This document shows positions 1 to 6,639 of a stretch of 10,052 nt of DNA, one piece after another. Location: positions 499-10,550 of the forward strand of contig MGVN01000078.1 of assembly GCA_001800515.1 (NCBI GenBank), written 5' to 3'. The position numbers were made by a program, and so were the translations under genes. A model generated the notes under the pieces. That model was not told the origin of the DNA. It worked only from the letters and a program-made list of their open reading frames with translations, and ran no database searches. Position 1 is the first letter of the stretch; each line of letters begins with the position of its first letter. This stretch comes from Elusimicrobia bacterium RIFOXYB2_FULL_49_7 (lineage in GTDB: Bacteria; Fibrobacterota; OXYB2-FULL-49-7).

Positions 1-1629
1 TCCTTCCTTGGTAAGCCGGTCGGAAAGACTGATGCCTTCGAGATACTCCATGGCAATGTACGTGACGTTTTCAGCGTCGCCGCAATCGTAAATGGTGACG
101 ATATTCGGGTGGAGGATGTTTCCGGCCGCTTGAGCTTCACGAAGGAAACGTTCCCGACTCTCCCGATTGCCGGTCAGACTGGATTCGTTCTTCAGGGTCT
201 TAATGGCCACGGTTCGGTTGATTTTAGGATCAAGCGCTTTGTAGACGGTTCCCATGGCGCCACTGCCGATCTCTCCCTGAATCTGATAGCGGCCTACACG
301 AACCAGTTGGCCGGTCCGATTGAATTCCGATGTGGAGAGCAGTGCGGAACCTTGTCCGGAGGTCTGACCTTCATCCGGGGAGGGGTTTTTTATGCGTCGG
401 ATAATGGTGTAGATTCCCAATCCGAACAGGTAGAAAAGGGGGATGATGATGGAAATCCATTGCTCGCCCAGAAAAAGAACAAAAGCGACGACCATTACGC
501 CGACAGCGCTTAATCCGAGCAGGATAAGCTGCTTGGAAAAACGGAAGGTCGGTAGCGAGACGGTGAGAAACCCGAGCCAAATAATCAGGAGGATGGGGAT
601 GATTAAGGAAAGAAACAGGGAACTGGCGTTCAGGAAACCGGCGGTGCGGCCCAAGGTGTTTTCAATGATGTTGGCCCAGACTTCACTGCTGACCAGGGCC
701 GGATCAAACGGGGTATGACTGGGAACCGATTCCCGGGAAAGCGCTTTGTCCGTGACGCCCAGAATGACGATTTTATCTCGTAAAATCTCCTTGCGGAAGT
801 TCCAGTCCATGATTTTACTGGCGGAAATGTGTTGAAAGGTATTGGTTCCCCCGCAGAAATTAATCATGGCGGTGCCGTCCACCAACAGCGGAATGGTGAT
901 ATCGCGGCCCAGACGGATTTGATCCTTGGAGAGATCGAGCACCATTTCTTCCGGTTTGAGCTTGAGAAATTGGGAGAGTGCGACAAGGGAGACTGTGGGA
1001 TAATAGTCTTGGCCGTATTTGACGACCTGAAGGGCGAGATTGGTCTGTGCCTCCTTGGTTTTGGCAATTTTAGCCAGTCCGACGGCCCAAGCCTTTTCCG
1101 CTACTGCGGGTTCCGGATAATAAAGGTTTAAGGCGCTCTTGATGTCCGAATTTCGGCCGTTTCCTTTAACCGTGGTGAAGCGCGATGTGTATACTTTTTT
1201 TTCAGGGGTGACGATGAGAGTGATTGCGCTGTCGGTCTGAAATTCCTCGAAGAGGTAGGGGAGGATGATATTCCCGGCGTTTTGGACGGATTTGGAAAGA
1301 AGATCGTTTTCATAGGCAATGGAAGCGGAATCGTTTTCGCCTGATGCACCGGCTGTTTTCTTTCGGAAGAAGATGTTGACGTAGATGGCCGCCGGCTGGC
1401 AGGAGGAGATGGAATCGATAAGTTCGGCTATCTTGACACGGCTCCAAGGCCAGTTTCCGATGACATTGATGCTGACATCGTCGATGGCGGCGATGCAGAC
1501 CGCACCGGAAGGCTTTATCGGGCCGCGCAAATTAAAAAATAGATCTTGTATCAGGATATCGGAACTGCCCAACTTGATTTGAAGCACAAAGAGAAGCAGA
1601 ATGATGACAACAGCCTTGACGATTTTCAT
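1..1629 (-). CDS. CHASE2-domain receptor serine/threonine protein kinase (N-terminal 543 residues; C-terminus off the left edge)
   Basis: The frame is open from the ATG at 1629-1627 to the window edge without a stop, giving 543 residues. A hydrophobic N-terminal segment (about residues 6-17) precedes a roughly 320-residue extracytoplasmic region with CHASE2 hallmarks: AIDDVSINVIGNWPWSR near the N-terminus, and DKIVILG then SSEVWANIIENTL near its end. Three closely spaced membrane segments follow (about 339-358, 368-388, 391-410), the usual CHASE2 arrangement. A Hanks-type kinase domain then begins: glycine loop GSGAMGTVY (455-463), VAIK with catalytic Lys477, and helix-C Glu498 in FLREAQ. The window ends before the HRD and DFG motifs, so activity cannot be judged. 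By family analogy it senses a periplasmic signal and phosphorylates cytoplasmic proteins on Ser/Thr. It is divergent from the sugar ABC genes. No Shine-Dalgarno sequence precedes the ATG. Family assignment is confident; ligand and targets are unknown. Confidence 0.93.
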   Translation of the reverse strand, partial: MKIVKAVVIILLLFVLQIKLGSSDILIQDLFFNLRGPIKPSGAVCIAAIDDVSINVIGNWPWSRVKIAELIDSISSCQPAAIYVNIFFRKKTAGASGENDSASIAYENDLLSKSVQNAGNIILPYLFEEFQTDSAITLIVTPEKKVYTSRFTTVKGNGRNSDIKSALNLYYPEPAVAEKAWAVGLAKIAKTKEAQTNLALQVVKYGQDYYPTVSLVALSQFLKLKPEEMVLDLSKDQIRLGRDITIPLLVDGTAMINFCGGTNTFQHISASKIMDWNFRKEILRDKIVILGVTDKALSRESVPSHTPFDPALVSSEVWANIIENTLGRTAGFLNASSLFLSLIIPILLIIWLGFLTVSLPTFRFSKQLILLGLSAVGVMVVAFVLFLGEQWISIIIPLFYLFGLGIYTIIRRIKNPSPDEGQTSGQGSALLSTSEFNRTGQLVRVGRYQIQGEIGSGAMGTVYKALDPKINRTVAIKTLKNESSLTGNRESRERFLREAQAAGNILHPNIVTIYDCGDAENVTYIAMEYLEGISLSDRLTKEG

Positions 1630-1631
1630 GA

Positions 1632-1662
1632 AAGGCTAATATATCATATTATGAAAAGCCTT
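1632..1662. repeat. Nested inverted repeats over the kinase promoter
   Basis: AAGGCT (1632-1637) is perfectly repeated in inverted orientation as AGCCTT (1657-1662) around a 19-nt centre. That centre holds a second dyad, AATAT (1638-1642) with ATATT (1646-1650). Together they cover the -10 box and most of the promoter spacer of the kinase gene. They could be an operator or simply chance dyads in AT-rich DNA; no T-tract supports a terminator. Confidence 0.3.
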
Positions 1663-1667
1663 GGCAA
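1638..1667 (-). promoter_or_regulatory. Candidate sigma70-type promoter of the CHASE2 kinase gene
   Basis: Read on the minus strand, a TTGCCA -35 box (1667-1662, 5/6 to consensus) and a TATATT -10 box (1643-1638, 5/6) are separated by 18 bp. Only 8 nt (AGCCTTTC) lie between the -10 box and the kinase ATG. The predicted transcription start is therefore at or within 1-2 nt of the start codon, which fits the absence of a ribosome binding site. Assigned by eye from consensus, not from data. Confidence 0.5.
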
Positions 1668-1731
1668 GCTCGGGCTGTCCCGGTTGCAAAGCTGTTTTCG
1701 CTTGATTTGAGGATTGTTGGCGGGTTATCTT

Positions 1732-1761
1732 TTGTCTTTTCGGATACTGCTGAAATATAAA
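1732..1761 (+). promoter_or_regulatory. Candidate promoter of the ABC importer operon
   Basis: TTGTCT (1732-1737, 4/6) and TATAAA (1756-1761, 5/6) are separated by 18 bp and lie upstream of the SBP-permease gene. The predicted transcription start is near 1768, leaving about a 40-nt leader before the proposed start at 1808. Consensus matching by eye only. Confidence 0.4.
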
Positions 1762-1793
1762 GAGTTATAGCTTAATCGACGCTAAAATCGTTT

Positions 1794-1810
1794 GGGAGAA
1801 TAAGTACCTG
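1794..1810 (+). promoter_or_regulatory. Ribosome binding site and proposed CTG start of the SBP-permease fusion
   Basis: GGGAG (1794-1798) is a good Shine-Dalgarno match. The next in-frame codon at a normal distance (9 nt) is CTG at 1808. Between the upstream in-frame stop (TGA 1751-1753) and the GTG at 1844 there is no ATG, GTG or TTG in this frame. The GTG at 1844 lies 45 nt beyond the GGGAG and would cut off most of the signal peptide. Starting at 1808 gives M-IRILVFLFSAAVVINSA followed by the mature SBP fold, so a CTG start is the best reading. An ATT start at 1811 is the weaker alternative. Confidence 0.5.
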
Positions 1811-4132
1811 ATTCGAATCCTGGTTTTTCTATTCTCAGCCGCTGTGGTTATCAACAGTGCGCCCATTACCTTGCGCCTGATGCTTATCGGCTGGCCGCTC
1901 ACGAATGCTCGTCATCCGGTCTCCCAACAGCTTCTCTATGGCGTGGATTCTCTTTTTCGTGCTTTTGAACGGGAAAATCCCGATATTCGCATTGAACTTA
2001 TCCCTGCTCAGTGGGGTTCCGGTGCCACGGGTTTCATGCCCAAAAGCCGAGCCCTTCTCCTCAGCAACTCCGTGGATATCCTCGAGGTGTGCACGACCTA
2101 TGATTTTGCGAACCAAGGTGCTATTGAGTGTTTGGAGCCCTGGATTCGTTCGGATCCGGACTTTGACTCATCGGCCTATCTTCCGGGCATGCTCAATCGT
2201 TGGCCGACCTATATATGGAAGGAACACGGATATGGCCGCTACTGCCTGCCGTTGTATAGCGGCGTCAGGTTGACAGGTTACGATAGGGAGCTTTTTCGTC
2301 ACTTCGGTGTGGACACGCTTTCAACCTTTCCGACGCCACAGGAAATTCTGGACAAAGCTGCTCGATTGACCGGAAAAGATCCGGTTACCGGCAAACAGGT
2401 CTATGGCATCTTTTTCCAGGGCAGAATGAAGCTTTTTCTTTTTCTCAATGCCCTGACGGCGTTTAATGGGAAATGGGGAGAATTTGGTCCGAACGGCCTG
2501 CCCTACTTTACGTTGCTGACACCGGAGAACCAGGAGGCCGTGGAATGGCTGTTACAGCTTAGCCGATATGCCCCGGCTTCCCTGATGTCGGTCAGCAACG
2601 AATATGAGGCCATATGGGGAACCGTAAACAACTATACGGCCATCCGCCTTCAGTCTTCCACTGAAAGTCTTTTTTTCTCTGAATTCATTCCGGGGGCCAG
2701 GCAGAAGGACGGTTCCTTCCGTTTCCGTTACGCCCAACTTTTCCATGATACTGCGGGGAACGGAGGGTTCGCTTTCGGCAGTGGATTATCCTTGGCATCC
2801 AGCAGTACCCACAAGAAAGAGGCGTGGCGGCTGATTAAGTGGCTATCGATGAACCCCGTGTCTCAGCGATATTTGGCTCATAACCTTAATGTGTATCCTG
2901 TCATCCGTCGGACCTACGAGGAGGATTCTTTGTTCTCGGTCAACGAGAATTTTCGTACGGCCATTCGGGAGCTTTCCCTGCCCGGGAGTGTCCACCCTTG
3001 GCAGAACAATGTCGGGATTTTGGAGAACGGGCTGGATAAAGCCTTGATGCGTGCCCGAGAGAGCGGTTTTGATTCCCTTGCCATCCGCCAATCCGCCCGC
3101 CTTTTTTTGGAAACGCTTCAGACGGAAAGCGAAAAAATGGTGGCCTATGAGAATCGATATTCTCCCGATAAAATGATTTCCTTCAGGCTCTCCCGTTTTG
3201 CGTTTCCCTTTTTTATCACCCTTTTATCCGGTCTCCTCCTGCTTTTGATCTTGGGCCGAAAACAGATCCGGCGTCATGGGATTTGGTACCTTTTTCTCCT
3301 TCCTTCTTTAATGGGGGTCATCGTTTTTCTGGCCTATCCTATTGCTGAATCTTTTCGTCTCAGCCTGTTCCGCTCAAACGGTTTTATGGAGATGTTTACG
3401 GGTTTGGAAAATTATCGAAAAGTTATCACGGATCCCAACTTCCATCTCACGCTCTACAACACCTTTTATATCGGACTCTCGAGTCTTACGCTGGGGATTC
3501 CTTTGGGCTTTATTCTTGCCTCGCTTATTAACAGCCAGAAAAAGGTTCAGGCTGCCTTTAAAACACTCTACTTTCTGCCCATGGTAACATCGACCATTGC
3601 GTCGGCCATTATTTTCAAATATCTGTTCGAGCCCGACTTCGGTATTGTGAACACTTTCCTGATTTGGCTGGGCGTGCCCACTGAGGGGCTGCTTTGGCTC
3701 AACAGTCCGGAGACCTCAAAATTCGTCGTCATTCTCTTTTCCCTGTGGCAGGGAACGGGCTATACGGTGCTCATTTGTCTGTCCGGCCTCCAGTCCATTC
3801 CCGATTATTTATACGAAGCCGCGGCCATTGACGGTTGTAGCGCGCTGCAGAAATGGCGTCATATTACCCTGCCCAACATGCGACCCACCTTCATTTTCCT
3901 CATCATGACAGGATGCATCGGTGCCCTGAAGCGGTTCGAAGATGTCTTTACGCTGGGCGGTATGCAGGGAGCCCCGGCCCGTTCTCTCCAGACCTCCGTC
4001 GGATATATTTTCGAGCAGGCCTTTGGGGTTTTTAACTTTGGTGCCGCCTCTGCTGCGGCCTATCTGCTTTTTATTCTGGTGCTTCTGATTACGATCCTTA
4101 ACTACCGGTTCATGCTCCGGAAGGAGATGTGA
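1808..4132 (+). CDS. ABC sugar importer: solute-binding protein fused to MalF/UgpA-type permease
   Basis: This single reading frame is a fusion. Residue numbers here count from the GTG at 1844; the start at 1808 adds 12. An N-terminal signal sequence leads into a family-1 extracellular solute-binding fold (about 5-435), with SGVRLTGYDRELFRHFGV and GFAFGSGLSLASSS...EAWRLIKWLS typical of sugar binders. A linking membrane helix (about 452-470) is followed by the basic loop GRKQIRRHG and then a MalF-like permease (481-762). Its EAA loop is intact (E658-A-A, G664, L676-P677), the docking site for the ATPase. The topology is coherent: binding domain outside, basic loop inside. No lipobox is seen, so the permease itself would tether the binding domain. 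The likely role is uptake of a sugar or oligosaccharide. CUT1 binding proteins and permeases are usually separate, at about 430 and 300 residues. The MalG partner follows after 3 nt; the substrate is unknown. Confidence 0.88.
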   Translation: MIRILVFLFSAAVVINSAPITLRLMLIGWPLTNARHPVSQQLLYGVDSLFRAFERENPDIRIELIPAQWGSGATGFMPKSRALLLSNSVDILEVCTTYDFANQGAIECLEPWIRSDPDFDSSAYLPGMLNRWPTYIWKEHGYGRYCLPLYSGVRLTGYDRELFRHFGVDTLSTFPTPQEILDKAARLTGKDPVTGKQVYGIFFQGRMKLFLFLNALTAFNGKWGEFGPNGLPYFTLLTPENQEAVEWLLQLSRYAPASLMSVSNEYEAIWGTVNNYTAIRLQSSTESLFFSEFIPGARQKDGSFRFRYAQLFHDTAGNGGFAFGSGLSLASSSTHKKEAWRLIKWLSMNPVSQRYLAHNLNVYPVIRRTYEEDSLFSVNENFRTAIRELSLPGSVHPWQNNVGILENGLDKALMRARESGFDSLAIRQSARLFLETLQTESEKMVAYENRYSPDKMISFRLSRFAFPFFITLLSGLLLLLILGRKQIRRHGIWYLFLLPSLMGVIVFLAYPIAESFRLSLFRSNGFMEMFTGLENYRKVITDPNFHLTLYNTFYIGLSSLTLGIPLGFILASLINSQKKVQAAFKTLYFLPMVTSTIASAIIFKYLFEPDFGIVNTFLIWLGVPTEGLLWLNSPETSKFVVILFSLWQGTGYTVLICLSGLQSIPDYLYEAAAIDGCSALQKWRHITLPNMRPTFIFLIMTGCIGALKRFEDVFTLGGMQGAPARSLQTSVGYIFEQAFGVFNFGAASAAAYLLFILVLLITILNYRFMLRKEM

Positions 4133-4135
4133 GGG

Positions 4136-4987
4136 ATGGAAAGACTTTCCAGCCGAATTGAAAGGACCTGTTATCCTGTCATCCGTATCGCCATTCTGGT
4201 GGGCGGCGGCGTTGTCCTCTGCATTCCCTTCTGGTGGATGATAGTAACGGCCTTTGACAATGCCGCCAATGTGACGGTGCGGATTCCTCCTTCGCTGCTC
4301 TTCCACAAGGGCTACACAGGTGTTCTGAATTTTGAAAACACCTTTCATACCATTCCCATCTTGCGCTACTACTTGAACAGTCTCCTCATCACCCTGTCCG
4401 TTATTGCTCTTCAGACTCTCTCCTGTTCCATGGCTGGGTATGCCTTTGCCAAAGGTCGTTTTCCGGGAAAAAGCAAACTATTCATCCTTTTCCTTGCCAC
4501 CATGATGATTCCCTTTCAACTTTATATGGTGCCGCTCTATCTCATCATGAATACAATGGGATTTGTCAATACCCCGCTGGCCGTCATTTTGCCCGCGATC
4601 CACAGTGCTTATGGTGTTTTCCTCATGTCCCAATACATACGGACCCTTCCGGAATCCATCCTTGAAGCGGCTCGGATGGAGGGAGCCGGGGAGTTTCGCA
4701 TCTTTTTTACCATCATTTTGCCTTTATCCAAACCGGTTCTGGCGACGTTAACGGTCTTAACCGCACTTGCCTGCTGGAACGATTTTCTGTGGCCTTACCT
4801 TGTACTTCTTAAACAGAGCCAATATACGATTACCGTGGGAGTGTCTTCTTTTCAGCAGCAGAATGCCGTTGCTGTGGGCAATGTGGTGGTGGTTTCACTG
4901 TTGGCCATTGCGCCCGTAGTGGTTCTCTATCTTTTCCTGCAGCGGTTCATTATTTCGGGAATTACCATGGGAGCCACAAAACATTAA
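4136..4987 (+). CDS. ABC sugar importer inner-membrane permease, MalG/UgpE type
   Basis: At 283 residues this is a normal-length MalG-family permease. The N-terminus IPFWWMIVTAFDN after the first membrane segment is typical of the family. The EAA loop is present (E177-A-A, G183, L195-P196). About six membrane segments can be seen, ending in a hydrophobic helix (VVVVSLLAIAPVVVLYLFL) before the short tail GITMGATKH. The ATG sits 3 nt after the TGA of the SBP-permease fusion. An AAGGAG ribosome binding site at 4121-4126, 9 nt upstream, lies inside the end of that gene, so the two are translationally coupled. It should form the heterodimeric channel with the fused MalF-like half. The ATPase that would power them is not in the window and is presumably encoded elsewhere, as is common for CUT1 systems. 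Confidence 0.93.
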   Translation: MERLSSRIERTCYPVIRIAILVGGGVVLCIPFWWMIVTAFDNAANVTVRIPPSLLFHKGYTGVLNFENTFHTIPILRYYLNSLLITLSVIALQTLSCSMAGYAFAKGRFPGKSKLFILFLATMMIPFQLYMVPLYLIMNTMGFVNTPLAVILPAIHSAYGVFLMSQYIRTLPESILEAARMEGAGEFRIFFTIILPLSKPVLATLTVLTALACWNDFLWPYLVLLKQSQYTITVGVSSFQQQNAVAVGNVVVVSLLAIAPVVVLYLFLQRFIISGITMGATKH

Positions 4988-5027
4988 ACCTGCCTATCCG
5001 GGGAATCAGCGAACGGACTGAAATTGG

Positions 5028-5056
5028 TTGCTCGAGGTATCGCAATGAAGTATTTT
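5028..5056 (+). promoter_or_regulatory. Candidate promoter of tRNA-Gly
   Basis: TTGCTC (5028-5033) and TATTTT (5051-5056) are separated by exactly 17 bp and lie about 43 nt upstream of the mature tRNA. A transcription start near 5063 would leave a leader of about 36 nt, suitable for RNase P processing. Read-through from the ABC operon is also possible, because no terminator is evident between 4988 and this site. Confidence 0.4.
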
Positions 5057-5098
5057 TTATCAGTTACAACGGAGTAAAAACCGAAGTTTGAAAGATTT

Positions 5099-5170
5099 GC
5101 GGGAATAACTCAGTGGTAGAGTGTCACCTTCCCAAGGTGAACGTCGCGAGTTCGAATCTCGTTTCCCGCT
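5099..5170 (+). tRNA. tRNA-Gly (anticodon CCC)
   Basis: A complete 72-nt cloverleaf is visible. The acceptor stem pairs GCGGGAA (5099-5105) with TTCCCGC (5163-5169), with discriminator T at 5170, as usual for bacterial tRNA-Gly. The anticodon stem TCACC/GGTGA (5124-5128/5136-5140) encloses the loop TTCCCAA, giving anticodon CCC at 5131-5133, which reads GGG. The T arm is GCGAG-TTCGAAT-CTCGT (one G-U pair). The 3' CCA is not encoded and must be added enzymatically. It stands alone between the ABC operon and a strong terminator; no integrase or duplicated 3' end is seen beside it. Confidence 0.97.
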
Positions 5171-5180
5171 TAAAATATCG

Positions 5181-5219
5181 CCCCTTATTGCCGTTGCGGT
5201 GGTAAGGGGTTTCTTTTTT
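5181..5219 (+). terminator. Rho-independent terminator after tRNA-Gly
   Basis: A 13-bp stem pairs 5181-5193 with 5197-5209 across a TTG loop, including three G-T pairs mid-stem. It has four outer C-G pairs and is followed immediately by TTTCTTTTTT (5210-5219). It begins 10 nt after the tRNA and would end its transcript, plus any read-through from the ABC operon. The opposite strand has no T-tract, so it does not serve the convergent dapL operon. Confidence 0.92.
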
Positions 5220-5405
5220 GGGGATTTAGCTGCCATTCGTGGAAAATAGCGCAATATTGGAAGGAATCATTGATTTTGCAGATGTTTCTTAATTCGCAGT
5301 CTTCAACAGGGCATGAGTTTTGATGATTTTTCATTTGCCGGATACTCTTTTGACCCAACAGGGGTTCGAGTTATCCCGGCGAAATAGGGGAAAGGGCGAA
5401 TTGGC

Positions 5406-6638
5406 TTAGAGGTTCAGATTTTTCCGGATACTGTCAACCGCTTTTTCGATACCTTCCCGGTGGCCGAAGGCGCTTAAACGGAAGTAGCCTTCTCCGCTCG
5501 GGCCGAAGCCGGAGCCGGGCGTGCCGACTACATGGGTTTCGGATAACAGTTTATCGAAGAAATCCCAGGATTTCATGCTGCCCGGTGTTTTCAGCCAGAG
5601 ATAGGGTGCATTGATTCCGCCGAAGACGTGCAGTCCCCGTTCTTCCAATCCGCACTTAATGATATGCGCATTTTCCATGTAATGCGTAATGATCTTTTTG
5701 CATTCTTCTTGTCCTTTTTCGGATAGAACGGCCAGCCCCCCTTCTTGAACGATATTGGAAGCGCCGTTGAACATGGTGTTTTGGCGACGGCTCCACAAAC
5801 GATGAAGTTTGCCGGGCTCACCATCTTCACAGAGGAGGGTTTTAGGCACAACGGTCCAACCGAGGCGCACGCCCGTAAACCCGGCTTCTTTGGAGAAGCT
5901 GTTGATTTCAATGGCGCATGTTTCGGCCCCTTCAATTTCAAAGATGGAGCGGGGCAAAGAGGGGTCCGAAATGTAAGCGGAATAGGCTGCATCGAAGATG
6001 ATAACGGATTTGTTGGCGCGGGCGTATTCCACGAATGTCTTGAGTTGTGCATGTGTGGCTACTGCGCCTGTGGGGTTGTTCGGGCTGCAGAGGTAGATGA
6101 CATCGACTTTCTTTTTGGGCACAGCAGGGAAAAAACCATTGGATTCATGACAAGGCATGTAAACAAAGCCGGCGTAGCTTCCGTTGTCCGCAGCTTTGCC
6201 ATTGCCCCGCCCGGCCATGACATTGCTGTCCACATAAACCGGATAGGCGGGATCCTGAAAAGCGATGATGCTGTCCGGTGCGAAGATGGACTGAAGGTTG
6301 GCTGAATCGGATTTGGCCCCGTCACTGACAAAGATGTCGGAAACATCGAGTGTAATGCCCAATCTTTTGTACCGTGTCAGGAGCGCGGCTTTCATTCCGG
6401 GCATACCGCAACTGTCGTCCTGATAGCCGGTATAGGTGTCCGTATGGGCCAATTTTTCAACTCCCCAATGAAGCCCTTGAATAACGGAAGCGGGAAGAGG
6501 TTCGGTGGTGTCGCCGATGCCGAGCCGAAGCACGCTGATGCCGGGATGGGCGGCCAGAAAAGCACGGACCCGTTTCCCGATTTCCGGAAAGAGGTAACCT
6601 GCGGCTAAGTTGTCGAAGGCGGGATTGGAACGAGCCAT
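5406..6638 (-). CDS. dapL: LL-diaminopimelate aminotransferase
   Basis: This 410-residue protein has the usual length of DapL, a class I/II fold-type I PLP aminotransferase. DapL converts tetrahydrodipicolinate directly to LL-2,6-diaminopimelate using glutamate, bypassing the succinylase and acetylase branches of lysine and peptidoglycan synthesis. Family features: the N-terminus NLAAGYLFPEIGKRV, LRLGIGDTTEPLP, TYTGYQDDSCGMPGMKAAL, FVSDGAKSD, YLCSPNNPTGAV (183-194), the aspartate region FDAAYSAYI, and INSFSKEAGFTGVRLGW with PLP-binding Lys250. The C-terminal GTPGSGFGPSGEGYFRLSAF matches the substrate-arginine region. The ATG is 1 nt beyond the stop of the beta-helix gene. Its ribosome binding site AAAGGA (6654-6649) lies within that gene's last codons, implying translational coupling. 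It is the third gene of the minus-strand operon; no other dap gene is nearby. Confidence 0.97.
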   Translation of the reverse strand: MARSNPAFDNLAAGYLFPEIGKRVRAFLAAHPGISVLRLGIGDTTEPLPASVIQGLHWGVEKLAHTDTYTGYQDDSCGMPGMKAALLTRYKRLGITLDVSDIFVSDGAKSDSANLQSIFAPDSIIAFQDPAYPVYVDSNVMAGRGNGKAADNGSYAGFVYMPCHESNGFFPAVPKKKVDVIYLCSPNNPTGAVATHAQLKTFVEYARANKSVIIFDAAYSAYISDPSLPRSIFEIEGAETCAIEINSFSKEAGFTGVRLGWTVVPKTLLCEDGEPGKLHRLWSRRQNTMFNGASNIVQEGGLAVLSEKGQEECKKIITHYMENAHIIKCGLEERGLHVFGGINAPYLWLKTPGSMKSWDFFDKLLSETHVVGTPGSGFGPSGEGYFRLSAFGHREGIEKAVDSIRKNLNL

Positions 6639-6639
6639 G

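Noticed and set aside
1805..1840. T-arm-like GATTCGAATC with nearby GAGAATA/TATTCTC, suggesting a tRNA or attachment-site remnant
   Set aside because: No acceptor or anticodon stem can be built around it, and the bases are explained as codons of the signal peptide of the SBP-permease fusion.
3809..4348. 179-residue minus-strand open frame crossing the two permease genes
   Set aside because: It is antisense to two permeases whose EAA loops are intact; its composition is polar and shows no known motif.
5099..5405. tRNA-Gly as a site of integrated mobile DNA
   Set aside because: No integrase, no repeated tRNA 3' end and no compositional break were found downstream. The following 186 bp before dapL contains only the terminator and unremarkable sequence.
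5745..6305. 186-residue open frame on the plus strand inside dapL
   Set aside because: It lies wholly antisense to a strongly supported DapL, has no recognisable family features, and arises from the GC-biased third positions of the real gene.
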